This document shows, piece by piece, positions 47,166 through 55,279 of a stretch of DNA of 64,000 bases (positions are counted from its first letter, which is position 1; the number at the start of each line of letters is the position of its first letter). Both the position numbers and the translations under genes were made by a program. The stretch spans positions 61,526-125,525 of the forward strand of contig JALHMY010000010.1 of the NCBI GenBank assembly GCA_022843805.1, in the 5' to 3' direction. The notes under the pieces are model-generated. The model saw nothing but the letters and a program-made list of their open reading frames with translations, had not been told where the DNA came from and searched no databases. This DNA comes from Fuerstiella sp. (GTDB lineage: Bacteria; Planctomycetota; Planctomycetia; Planctomycetales; Planctomycetaceae).

Positions 47166-47594
47166 TCAGTTTCCCTTTCGACGAGCTGGTGTCCTGGATG
47201 CTTCGCCCTCAGCTTTTTGCCGCTCTTCGGCAATGCGTTTTCCCAATTCCTGAAGCTTCTCGGGCGACACGACTTCGCGATTCACCAATCCTACGATCAG
47301 TGACTCAATCGACCCATTGCAGAATCGCTCCATGATCGATCGAACAGCATCAGCTGCCGCGTTATTGGAGGCCACAGTGGGCGAATAAATGAACGTGCGG
47401 CCTTCGACCCGGTGCTTCACATAGCCCTTCGCTTCCAGTCGCCGAAGGATGGTACGTACGGTGGAATCCTTGATGGGCTGAGTGGCTTCGATCTGCATGC
47501 GAGCAGTCTCAGCTGTTAATTCAGAGTGTTCCCAGACAATGTTCATGACCCGGTTTTCCAGATCACTCAGTCCGGGTTTTGGGGGACGTGCCAT
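47166..47594 (-). CDS. BlaI/MecI/CopY-family repressor
   Basis: A 142-residue winged-helix repressor (PKPGLSDLENRVMNIVWEHS, and STVRTILRRLEAKGYVKHRV with the recognition helix). C-terminal dimerisation residues are present and the tail is basic. The stop codon (47166-47168) is separated from the ATG of the M56 gene by one base, an operon arrangement typical of BlaI-BlaR pairs. Operator-like dyads sit just upstream (47609-47651). It should repress its own operon until the peptidase cleaves it. Confidence 0.96.
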   Translation of the reverse strand: MARPPKPGLSDLENRVMNIVWEHSELTAETARMQIEATQPIKDSTVRTILRRLEAKGYVKHRVEGRTFIYSPTVASNNAAADAVRSIMERFCNGSIESLIVGLVNREVVSPEKLQELGKRIAEERQKAEGEASRTPARRKGN

Positions 47595-47608
47595 ATCACC
47601 CTTTGCGT

Positions 47609-47651
47609 TACAAGGTGTAGTGTTACAGAAGTTAATGTTACGCAGTGTAAC
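47609..47651 (-). promoter_or_regulatory. Clustered BlaI-type operator dyads ahead of the repressor gene
   Basis: Three overlapping or adjacent dyads lie 15-57 bp upstream of the repressor start: TACA-AGG-TGTA (47609-47619), TGTA-GTGT-TACA (47616-47627) and GTTAC-GCAGT-GTAAC (47637-47651). TACA/TGTA half-sites are the known core of BlaI/MecI operators. Spacing is longer than in staphylococcal sites, so binding is inferred. Confidence 0.65.
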
Positions 47652-47706
47652 GTTACCGCGTTCGCTGTCAACGCTGAAATGCCAGTCAGCCGGGAAAGCT
47701 CACCTG

Positions 47707-47904
47707 ACAACGGCAATTGAAGAAGAACGTCGGACCATCCCCGCCAACCGAGAACAGGGTCGACGACTTCGCAGGGAACATGAAAAAGCCGTTTCCGCGG
47801 CTAAAGAAGTTCTGAATCTGTTGCTGGCCATGAAGGAACAACGGCACATTTCACTGGCGGAATTAGAAAGTCGAACAGCTTTCGATTGCCGTCACAGGGA
47901 ATGA
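47707..47904 (+). pseudogene. Possible HTH-regulator remnant joined to a DUF3800 fragment
   Basis: In frame 1, residues such as EHEKAVSAAKEVLNLLLAMK followed by EQRHISLAELESRT resemble the end of a small XRE-type DNA-binding protein. The frame breaks at 47878, where DUF3800-like sequence begins in another frame. It may be a recombination junction. The identification is weak. Confidence 0.25.
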
Positions 47905-48050
47905 ATGCGACCAGGCGAGACGAGATTGGCGATGAATTTGACCCCTGGCTGAATCAGTTGCAGTTCTATGGGACAGGACTGAAAGATGGTCGCGTCTTTC
48001 TCCTTGTTGAGCCCCGTTTTCGTACAGGGGACTTGTACCCCAAAAATTGA
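47878..48050 (+). pseudogene. C-terminal fragment of a DUF3800 gene
   Basis: Positions 47878-48000 match 53109-53231, inside the intact DUF3800 gene, at about 94% by eye (123 bp). The reading frame from 47880 gives FRLPSQGMNATRRDEIGDEF and continues to a TGA at 48048-48050. Everything upstream of the C-terminal ~40 residues is missing, so it is a remnant or a duplication end. Confidence 0.85.
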
Positions 48051-48070
48051 CGCTCATGTTGGGCATAAAT

Positions 48071-48138
48071 CGGGACCCGGATTACTCCGGGCTCTCCCAC
48101 ACCACCCGGCGTGCTGGTCCGCACCGGGCGGTTCGTTT
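48071..48138 (-). mobile_element. Probable group II intron remnant
   Basis: On the minus strand the stretch reads CGAACCGCCCGGTGCGGACC, then GCCGGGTGGTGTGGGAGAGC. This is the kind of text found next to the maturase gene in many bacterial group II introns. No reverse-transcriptase frame remains, so it would be a short relic. The assignment is from memory of the motif and needs an Rfam check. Confidence 0.45.
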
Positions 48139-48358
48139 CCTCGCAGTGAGCCTCTGCCAGATTGTTAATTGACGACGACGGATGTGGTCACTATTTACGT
48201 GAATCCAAAGGAACTACGATCATTTGAATACAGACAGGACGACGCGGACTCCGGATATGAAAATATTCGCAGCGGATGTCAGTGCGAGGGAATAACGGTC
48301 GTAGACTGTGAATGCCGGACGCAATGCACGAGATTCAGACACAGCCGAGTATGGATTC

Positions 48359-50344
48359 ATGACCGATGTAGACAGCGAAACCCAGTTCGACGCCTTTATC
48401 AGCTATAGTCGCACTGATAAGTTGTTCGCGAAGCGGCTGCGACGACGCATCTCTCGCTATCGACCCCCGCGCCGAACGGGATTGTCGTCGCGCAAGCTCA
48501 AAGTGTTTCTGGAGGTGGAGCAGCTGAATGTTGGGGGGAGGCTCCCCGAAAGACTGGCCAAAAACATTCGAGCCAGTCGACACCTGATTTTGTTGTGCTC
48601 ACCATCGTCTGCCGCCTCCTCATGGGTCGAACAGGAAGTTCGGACGTTCCTTTCCCATCGAGGTGACGAGTCGGTCCTTCCGATTCTGTGCCGTGGTGAC
48701 GCAAACATAAGTTTCCCCCCTTCCCTTGCCACGATCCAGCCGCTCTACCTGGATTTTCGTGACATTGCCTGGTGGCGCATCGGAAAGTTCAGGCTGGAAT
48801 CGCTGCGTATTATCGCGGAATTGCTGGAGGTCAACTACGATCGCCTGCGGCAGGAAGATCAAACGCGGGCGCGCCAGCGAACCTGGTTACTGGCAATGAC
48901 GAGTGTCCTGATTGGAACGTTCGTCGCCGCAGCGTTTGTCGCCCGTGATGTTCCGATTCAGAGTTGGGTAGAGATACCGCAGCCTGCGTCGCATTTCGAG
49001 GATCCGCTTGAGCCGATCAGGGAAGTGGCGATTTCGTCGTATCTGAAGTCAGCGGAAGGTGAACCGGTAGTTCTTTATCGCGGTATCAACGCAACTTACG
49101 TGCGTGTGGAAGATAACGCGGAAGGCGGGTTCCAGTATGATCATCTGCTGGAATCTGAAAAACCTGGTGATGGCCTTCCGGATCTGAATGCGAGGTTTCG
49201 CGAGCTTGTGAAAATCAGTCCCGAAGTGCGTGACTCTTTTGTCCTGCTGGGGACTCAGACGATTTCGCCTGTCTACCGTGCGGATACATTTCGTGGCGTC
49301 ATGCGTATGTACGGATATTTCAATAGTTCGAATCAGGAAATCTCATGGTATCGAGATGCAGAATTCACTCAACAAACTGAACATGGACCACCAAAATTCA
49401 TCCGCCTTCCCCCGGAGCGATGTGCCCCGTGGCAACTCAGTCCATGGCCGAGGAAACCGCTGCTCGAAGGCGGCATCAACATTGCGGAATCTGTAAAGAT
49501 GGAGGTTGCCGGACGATTGTTGTCCACGCCACTGTCTCTCGATGTTTACTGGTATGAAGCAGACGAAGGTGTCGCCGAGGCAAATGCGATCAAACTGGCA
49601 GAATGCATTTTTACTAACGCAGACAGAGAAAAACTTCGCGTCTTTGCAGACGGCGATGAAACACTTGCAGACTTCGAACACGATCGGTATTTCTGGGACG
49701 AGCTGGCGACTTCAGCAGGATGGCGAACCTGGCAATCACCTCGAACTCAGTCGTTCGACCTGGGGCTGGTTTGCTCGGATGAGTCCAATCGTGAACGTGC
49801 GATGTTGAAACTCAGAGAGACGCTCGCCGCGTTTCAGGGTCTCGCCGATGCTGTATTCGAGCAGATCCCCCTTGGTGCAGCTGCGAACGTTTCAGTTTCG
49901 TGTCGCTCGATCAATCCAGGCAAGGAAATTGGTGTGGCCGCTCTGACCGTGCATCACAACGTTGAGGACGAATTTGGCGGGACTACCAGCTTGAATCTGC
50001 TGTCACTGCCAGATTCGCGTAGTTGGAAGTTGATGACGCTGCCCGGACCGGCGGCTTTGGCGAAAGACGTTTTCGTGATCATGCGAGAATCACAAATGAT
50101 AGTAGTCGTAACAGAGCAGCAGGGAATCTTTATCAGCATGGATTCCGGTGGACACTGGTTCGATGGAAATTTCGGCGAAGCGCAGTTGCTGTACCGCGAT
50201 TTACGACTCATTGTCGTTGACGAACAAGCCTATGTGCTTGCGGTGGGGACTGGTGGTGGCGAGACCAGCAACCCATTGTTTCGACTCGAACGCAAATCGT
50301 GGCTGGAACGCATTTTGGCCGGGCTGATGATGCGTGTGAAATAG
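48359..50344 (+). CDS. TIR-domain membrane protein, first gene of an unknown operon
   Basis: Start at ATG 48359 (MTDVDSETQFDAFISYSRTD); an upstream in-frame start at 48308 adds 17 weak residues. The 661-residue product has a TIR domain (about 8-135) with DAFISYSRTDKLFAKRLRRR, KLKVFLEVEQL and SSWVEQEVRTFL. The last supplies the Glu expected at the active site of TIR NADases. A single membrane helix follows at about 175-195 (TWLLAMTSVLIGTFVAAAFV). The remaining 460 residues are extracytoplasmic, mixed alpha/beta at first, and end with a BNR-like beta segment (GIFISMDSGGHWFDGNFGEA). The order cytoplasmic TIR-TM-external sensor suggests a receptor with NAD-cleaving output. Two small genes follow in the same operon. 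The function is inferred. Confidence 0.9.
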   Translation: MTDVDSETQFDAFISYSRTDKLFAKRLRRRISRYRPPRRTGLSSRKLKVFLEVEQLNVGGRLPERLAKNIRASRHLILLCSPSSAASSWVEQEVRTFLSHRGDESVLPILCRGDANISFPPSLATIQPLYLDFRDIAWWRIGKFRLESLRIIAELLEVNYDRLRQEDQTRARQRTWLLAMTSVLIGTFVAAAFVARDVPIQSWVEIPQPASHFEDPLEPIREVAISSYLKSAEGEPVVLYRGINATYVRVEDNAEGGFQYDHLLESEKPGDGLPDLNARFRELVKISPEVRDSFVLLGTQTISPVYRADTFRGVMRMYGYFNSSNQEISWYRDAEFTQQTEHGPPKFIRLPPERCAPWQLSPWPRKPLLEGGINIAESVKMEVAGRLLSTPLSLDVYWYEADEGVAEANAIKLAECIFTNADREKLRVFADGDETLADFEHDRYFWDELATSAGWRTWQSPRTQSFDLGLVCSDESNRERAMLKLRETLAAFQGLADAVFEQIPLGAAANVSVSCRSINPGKEIGVAALTVHHNVEDEFGGTTSLNLLSLPDSRSWKLMTLPGPAALAKDVFVIMRESQMIVVVTEQQGIFISMDSGGHWFDGNFGEAQLLYRDLRLIVVDEQAYVLAVGTGGGETSNPLFRLERKSWLERILAGLMMRVK

Positions 50345-50347
50345 AAA

Positions 50348-50725
50348 ATGAAATCAAACACCAGATTGGAGATCGGCCTGCGAATCGGACCCACTTCGGG
50401 TGATAGATCGGCGCGTAAATCGGACCAACCGCATTGGACCCTGCTGGCCGGTCGTTGGGAGGAAGATGCGATTGTGGTGCCCGCCGAGAACGAACTGCAT
50501 CTCGGCATGGCCGTCGATACGGTCGAGTGCCTGCTCGTCCCGGTCATTCGAAACGTGGGACAATCGTCGTTGATCGAGGTGGCTGCGACGTCATGTCAGC
50601 TCGCCGATCAGACTCTCGCTGGAAAACTCGCTGCCGCCGACATGCAGGGTGGGTTAGTCGTCAGATTGACAGTCGAAGTATCTCGTGTCGCGGCGAACCG
50701 AAAGACAGGCCGGGAAGAACAATGA
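50348..50725 (+). CDS. Unknown small protein, second gene of the TIR operon
   Basis: 125 residues, starting three bases after the TIR gene's stop and ending in an ATGA overlap with the next gene. It is beta-rich with no membrane helix (LRIGPTSGDRSARKSDQPHW; TVECLLVPVIRNVGQSSLIE). Not recognised. Tight spacing on both sides makes it a genuine part of the operon; a regulator, substrate binder or immunity-like partner are all possible. Confidence 0.7.
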   Translation: MKSNTRLEIGLRIGPTSGDRSARKSDQPHWTLLAGRWEEDAIVVPAENELHLGMAVDTVECLLVPVIRNVGQSSLIEVAATSCQLADQTLAGKLAAADMQGGLVVRLTVEVSRVAANRKTGREEQ

Positions 50726-51144
50726 TTAAGACTCGTACTGAGATTCTGCAGCGTGCCCAGTGTGTGGAGCCGGAAATCTGGCGGCAGCATCTCACCGGCT
50801 TTATTGATGCATTCATAATGAAAGATCGGCGAGATCGATGGCGATTTCTGCTGCTCAATCCGTCAGTGAAGACGAGTCGCACGTCGCATAAGTTGTACGA
50901 TGATTTCGACCGTTCGAAATCATCGGGACTGAAGTATCCCTTTGCATTGCCAACCGCAACCACGGTTGCACGAGGCGTCTATGATGACCTGCAGGGACTC
51001 CCAAAGTACCTGACATACGATGAGGCGACCATTGTCGCTCCGAATACAGACGGAATTTATTCATTCATTGCCGGGGAGTTGGCCATGTTCTGGTTTCACG
51101 AGGGTGAAGTGTTTCTCTTCGACACACGATCATCGACAAGATAA
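50722..51144 (+). CDS. Unknown protein, third gene of the TIR operon
   Basis: 140 residues from ATG 50722, overlapping the previous stop by four bases (ATGA), so translation is probably coupled. It contains DAFIMKDRRDRWRFLLLNPS, SSGLKYPFALPTATTVARGV and TNDGIYSF-like text near the end (NTDGIYSFIAGELAMFWFHE). No domain recognised, no signal peptide. The longer frame from 50434 is rejected because it reads across the middle gene. Confidence 0.7.
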   Translation: MIKTRTEILQRAQCVEPEIWRQHLTGFIDAFIMKDRRDRWRFLLLNPSVKTSRTSHKLYDDFDRSKSSGLKYPFALPTATTVARGVYDDLQGLPKYLTYDEATIVAPNTDGIYSFIAGELAMFWFHEGEVFLFDTRSSTR

Positions 51145-51235
51145 GGTGTGACTTCTGATGGCGGCCATTTTCGCCAAATACCTACTCCTCCATAGGGCAC
51201 GCCGTAACGTCATCGCCTGAATCGAAGAGCATCGA

Positions 51236-51850
51236 ATGTTCAACATCGCACAAGCACATGACAAGGTTGCTGCAGTCCTGGGCAGCAGGGTCGGCGTTGA
51301 CGACGGGATGTCGTTACTCATTGACTACTGCGCCGAGCAGGAACCGTGGCATGGCTGGAATGCCCTGCGCAAACTCGATTTCGACAGCGATCAACAGAAT
51401 CTGAAACAGTGGCTCCACCAGTTACTCACGCATGAGCCGCCGCCCAATGAAGTGAATGCGTTCTGGTTTGGACTCTTCAATCCGGTCATCAGCGGCAAAT
51501 CGACCTGTGTGCTTTACCTGGCGGGAACAGAAACGTATGACCGCAATGATGAAGATTTTGAATGGGCATGCGACCCTGCCTGGTTCCCCAGCGAACGCTA
51601 TGCTGAATCACAGGTTCTTGATGCCATTTACAAGCAGCTCAATACTGCCAGTGATGCTGTGTCGAGTTATGAATATGTTCTGTGCCTCGGATATGCGGGA
51701 CTTGTTGTCAATCATCTCGCGGCAAACTTGCCGTTGAGCAAATGGCTGGGTGAAAAATCCTCCCGGGCCTTAGCGATCGGATTTGATTCCGGTGTCGGGA
51801 TACTACCTGGCTCGTTCACGAAACAAGGCTGGAAACCGTATCCACCTTAA
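51236..51850 (+). CDS. Hypothetical protein downstream of the TIR operon
   Basis: A 204-residue soluble protein (LGSRVGVDDGMSLLIDYCAE; SYEYVLCLGYAGLVVNHLAA; ALAIGFDSGVGILPG). The pattern resembles small immunity-type or hypothetical proteins found beside accessory genes but I cannot name a family. It begins 91 bp after the third TIR-operon gene, on the same strand, so membership in the same transcript is possible but less certain than for the first three. Confidence 0.65.
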   Translation: MFNIAQAHDKVAAVLGSRVGVDDGMSLLIDYCAEQEPWHGWNALRKLDFDSDQQNLKQWLHQLLTHEPPPNEVNAFWFGLFNPVISGKSTCVLYLAGTETYDRNDEDFEWACDPAWFPSERYAESQVLDAIYKQLNTASDAVSSYEYVLCLGYAGLVVNHLAANLPLSKWLGEKSSRALAIGFDSGVGILPGSFTKQGWKPYPP

Positions 51851-52195
51851 CGCGCAAAACGAAGCTGGACATTGTGACGCACAGGAATTGCGGGGCCAGT
51901 TCGCGTCTCGCTGTACGATGAAAGCGAGGATGTGAGATGGTTATATCTCGGATTCCGTTGTCTGACGTGCTGGTTGTCGTTCCGGCTCCGGGATCAGTGG
52001 GGCAGGTATCACTCGAAACTGTCGCATGGGTCAGGAAGACGGTTAAGCATGGCACCAGCAACAAGCCCCGGTCGCGGCGGCGTTAGGAGGTGAGAGGATG
52101 GCGGGGCAGCCCGATTTGCAAACTGTTCACCTCGGTAGGTCCTGAGTCGATCCATTTCGGTTCTGATTTACCCGATCGAACACCGGTAGCATTGA
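51851..52195. other. Gap after the hypothetical gene, one tiny frame
   Basis: A 49-codon frame starting at ATG 51937 and ending at 52086 (MVISRIPLSDVLVVVPAPGS) is the only open frame of note and is not supported by any known family. Nothing else recognisable. Confidence 0.3.
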
Positions 52196-52345
52196 ACTGA
52201 CTGTGAAGAACGGGTGTTCTGGCGGAAGATGCTCGACATCTACTTCACCAGCAGCGATTACGATCCCTGGGAAGAAAGCTTCCCCCCGTTCTTCAAAACC
52301 GTGCGAAACAGGATGCACTGGGCAGCTCACCGCGACCCGCTATAA
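52196..52345 (+). pseudogene. RhuM-like remnant
   Basis: The frame reads CEERVFWRKMLDIYFTSSDY, then DPWEESFPPFFKTVRNRMHW and AAHRDPL before a TAA at 52343-52345; an in-frame TGA lies just upstream (52193). The spaced pattern E-[KR]-V-F-[WY]-x-K..D-[IL]-[FY]..S-x-D-Y-D..F[FY]..V-x-N-[KR]-M-H-[WY]-A follows the conserved part of RhuM-family proteins, which are often found within type I restriction loci. The N- and C-terminal parts are absent. Family identification is from recall and needs a search. Confidence 0.55.
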
Positions 52346-52399
52346 GCTACTTCCCTGTGTCTTTTCCGGAGAATTGTCGGTCGCGCAGGAGTACGTTGG

Positions 52400-53284
52400 A
52401 TGAGTTGGCTTCTCTTTCTCGACGAAAGCGGGCATGACCACAAGCAAATGCCCTATGAAGTACGAGGTGGGATCGCGTTGCAGGATTCGCAGCTCTGGCC
52501 GTTTGTCCAGGCGATGCAGCGATTGGAGCTGGATTGCTTCGGCGGCCAATCGCATTTGTATCGGAAAGAGCTGAAGGGGAGCACACTGCTCGATAAGAAG
52601 CGTTTCAAATTCGCTAATCAAGCCCCTCCTATGTCCCCGGAATCGCGGCGCAAACACGCGCGCGGTTTTCTGACAAAGGGGCTGGAGAAGAAGCCACCGA
52701 CTCGCGATGAGTTTACGGCATACGGTCAAGCGTGCCTGGAAATGGCGCGAGGCACGTTTCAATTGCTCCGAGATCACGGTGCCATTCTGTTCGCATCAGC
52801 GATTCCAGCAGTGGTCAGGAAGCCCGACCAGCCGTACATTGAGGAGTTCCTGCGGAAGGATCATGTCTTTCTTCAGGAGCGGTTCTTCTACTTTCTGGAA
52901 GCTCAGCGGCAGCACGGCCTGCTGGTGATGGATGAGGTCGAAAAGTCCGCCGATCGGAAGTTCGTTCGCCAGTTGGAAGCCTATTTTACGAGGACAGCAA
53001 CAGGACGATATCGGACGGCATGGATTGTTCCGACGCCGTTCTTCGTTTCGTCCGATATGACCTATCCGGTGCAGGCGGCGGACTTGTGCATCTACTGCCT
53101 GAACTGGGGCTTTCGATTACCGTCACAGGGAATGAATGCCACCAGGCGAGACGAGATTGGCGATGAATTTGGCCCCTGGCTGAATCAGTTGCAGTTCTCT
53201 GGAGCAGGACAGAAAGATGGTCGCGTCTTTCCCTGCTGGGGTATCGTCTACGTTCAGAATCCGTATGCACCCGGGAGAACCTGA
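52400..53284 (+). CDS. DUF3800-domain protein
   Basis: A 294-residue protein of the DUF3800 family (RNase H-like fold). The first acidic motif is LLFLDESGHDH (residues 4-14). VMDEVEKSADRK (about 176-187) and VQAADLCIYCLNWG (about 230-243) supply further conserved acidic and Asp residues. The family occurs near mobile elements and defence loci and is presumed to be a nuclease or transposase-like enzyme, but activity is unproven. Its C-terminal 123 bp are duplicated at 47878-48000. Confidence 0.88.
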   Translation: MSWLLFLDESGHDHKQMPYEVRGGIALQDSQLWPFVQAMQRLELDCFGGQSHLYRKELKGSTLLDKKRFKFANQAPPMSPESRRKHARGFLTKGLEKKPPTRDEFTAYGQACLEMARGTFQLLRDHGAILFASAIPAVVRKPDQPYIEEFLRKDHVFLQERFFYFLEAQRQHGLLVMDEVEKSADRKFVRQLEAYFTRTATGRYRTAWIVPTPFFVSSDMTYPVQAADLCIYCLNWGFRLPSQGMNATRRDEIGDEFGPWLNQLQFSGAGQKDGRVFPCWGIVYVQNPYAPGRT

Positions 53285-53440
53285 TTAGCAACATCGCATG
53301 AAAAAAGAGGCAATGCTTTTGGAACCACCCACAAGGAGCCGTTCCGCAGCCGAGCCTCCTCTCTAAATATCGGCCAGATTTCAGGGAAAGTCAAGCCGGG
53401 ATTCGACTTCCGGAGCATTTCCCCTGGATCAAATTAACAT

Positions 53441-53527
53441 GCGCCATCAGCGGAACGGGAGTCATTCAGTGAAGTGCTCCTGCTGGGGCGGTTGCATGAT
53501 GCGATTGCTCGGATCAATCCGAAGTGA
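53441..53527 (+). pseudogene. Possible HsdR N-terminal remnant
   Basis: The frame gives APSAERESFSEVLLLGRLHD followed by AIARINPK and a TGA at 53525-53527. Text of this kind (ERxxFxEVxLxGRLxxALxRINP) is seen near the N-terminus of type I restriction R subunits. The open frame is bounded by a stop upstream (in the TTAACATGCG region). This is a short relic and the match is by recall only. Confidence 0.4.
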
Positions 53528-53842
53528 AATGTTGTTTGTCAACTTTTGACCATCCCCTTATGAGTTCCTGGTTTCGAATTTGCAATCAATGTTTCAGGAA
53601 CAGTGCGAGGTATGTGTTCGTCTGAGAATTCAGTGCTTTTTCTCGCTTTGACAAATTGGCTCCGTTTCAGGCCTGGAAATCAATGTGCGGCATTGTCACA
53701 TCATCTTACCTTTTGGCACACGACACTGTGACGGAACTTACATCCGACTAGTGTCCGTAGCAGAAGTTCTCATGCTGGTCGTCGGCTGATTCAAACCTGA
53801 ATTCGGCAGATCGCAAAAAAGTCGGACAGAAAGCGTGGTTTT
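53528..53842. other. Gap before malic enzyme, no gene seen
   Basis: No open frame with protein character. It probably contains the malic enzyme promoter, but no -35/-10 pair is compelling. Confidence 0.5.
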
Positions 53843-55186
53843 ATGCCTTTGGTGGAAAAGAATTTGACAGCGGCCGATACATCCGCGGCTGAATCGTTGC
53901 GTTTGCATTCACTCTATAGAGGTAAAGTTCAGACGGCATTGAAATGTCCGGTTCGGTCGTTTGCCGATTTTTCGATCTGGTACACTCCGGGGGTTGCGGC
54001 CGCCTGCAGGGCGATTCAGGCAGATAAGAATCAGTCATGGGAGCAAACGAATCGAGCGAATACGATCGCGATCGTTTCGGACGGCACACGCGTACTCGGG
54101 CTCGGCGATATTGGCCCGGAAGCCGGAATGCCGGTGATGGAGGGCAAGGCGCTGCTCTTTAAGTATCTGGGAGGTGTTGACACCATTCCGCTTTGTCTGG
54201 GAACAAAAGATCCCGAAGAGCTCATTCGAACCGTACAGATACTCGAACCTTCTTTCGGCGGAATTAACCTCGAAGATATCTCACAGCCAAAGTGTTTCCG
54301 AGTACTTGAACGCCTGAGATCCACCATGCACATTCCTGTCTGGCACGATGATCAGCAGGGAACGGCCACCGTGACCCAGGCGGCGCTGATGAATGCGCTG
54401 ACTGTGGTGGGAAAAGAATTATCGAAGGTTCGTATTGCACTGATTGGTATTGGCGCAGCAAATGTTGCCAACTATCGGCTGCTGCTCGCAAGCGGAGTAC
54501 AGGCAAAAGCAATTGTTGCCTGTGATCGAAAGGGGATTCTGCATACCGGGCGAACTGACATCGAGCAGGATCAGCTGACGTTTCCCGAAAAGTGGACGAT
54601 CTGTTGTCAATCCAATCCGGACGGATTGACGGGATACATTGAGGAGGCACTCAGAGGAGCGGATGTCTGTATTTCGTTTGCGGCGACGGGGCCCGGAGTC
54701 ATACGCCCGGAGTGGATCCGGGCAATGAACCGTGATGCCATTGTGTTTGCATGTGCGAACCCGGTACCCGAGATCTGGCCAGCGCAGGCCAGAGAATTTG
54801 GCGCTCGAATCGTGGGTACGGGGCGAGGAGATTTTCCGAATCAGGTGAACAATTCGCTGGTCTTCCCAGGTATCTTTCGAGGCGCGTTGGACGTACGAGC
54901 GTCCACAATCACCGATGAAATGGCAATCGCGGCAGCTCAGGAACTGGCGCGGGCGGTCGGACCGGAATTGAAGGAAGACAGGATTCTGCCGCGAATGGAT
55001 GAATGGGAAATTTATCCTCGAATCGCCGTCGCCACCGGCATTCAGGCACAAAAACAGAATGTTGCAGCGCTGCTGTTATCCCGTGAAGAACTGCTCGATC
55101 GTGCCACAAAGATGATCCGAAATGCACGTGACACGACTCATCTTCTGATGCGAGAAGGTCTGATTCAGGCAGTTCCTGACCAGTGA
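53843..55186 (+). CDS. Malic enzyme (NAD(P)-dependent, oxaloacetate-decarboxylating)
   Basis: A 447-residue enzyme that oxidatively decarboxylates malate to pyruvate and CO2 in the cytoplasm. SIWYTPGVAAACRAI (about 50-64) carries the catalytic Tyr. GLGDIGPEAGMPVMEGKALL (about 89-108) holds the Lys and acidic residues. IPVWHDDQQGTATVTQAAL is the metal/Asp region, and IALIGIGAANVANYRLL the Rossmann dinucleotide site. Bacterial short-form malic enzymes are 400-450 residues, so this is full length. It is followed, in opposite orientation, by an alpha/beta hydrolase gene. Confidence 0.96.
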   Translation: MPLVEKNLTAADTSAAESLRLHSLYRGKVQTALKCPVRSFADFSIWYTPGVAAACRAIQADKNQSWEQTNRANTIAIVSDGTRVLGLGDIGPEAGMPVMEGKALLFKYLGGVDTIPLCLGTKDPEELIRTVQILEPSFGGINLEDISQPKCFRVLERLRSTMHIPVWHDDQQGTATVTQAALMNALTVVGKELSKVRIALIGIGAANVANYRLLLASGVQAKAIVACDRKGILHTGRTDIEQDQLTFPEKWTICCQSNPDGLTGYIEEALRGADVCISFAATGPGVIRPEWIRAMNRDAIVFACANPVPEIWPAQAREFGARIVGTGRGDFPNQVNNSLVFPGIFRGALDVRASTITDEMAIAAAQELARAVGPELKEDRILPRMDEWEIYPRIAVATGIQAQKQNVAALLLSREELLDRATKMIRNARDTTHLLMREGLIQAVPDQ

Positions 55187-55279
55187 ATAGGTGAAGGCAG
55201 ATTGGATCAAATATGAACTCCGATTTAATCGGGAAATACGGATCGCATCTGAGCGGCATTCAAATATCGCGAGAGTTTG

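Noticed and set aside
48169..48408. A 79-residue plus-strand frame before the TIR gene
   Set aside because: It overlaps the start of the TIR gene in another frame and has no recognisable character.
50434..51144. The 236-residue frame starting at 50434
   Set aside because: Its first 96 codons overlap the middle gene of the TIR operon in another frame; the ATG at 50722 with the ATGA overlap is the better start.
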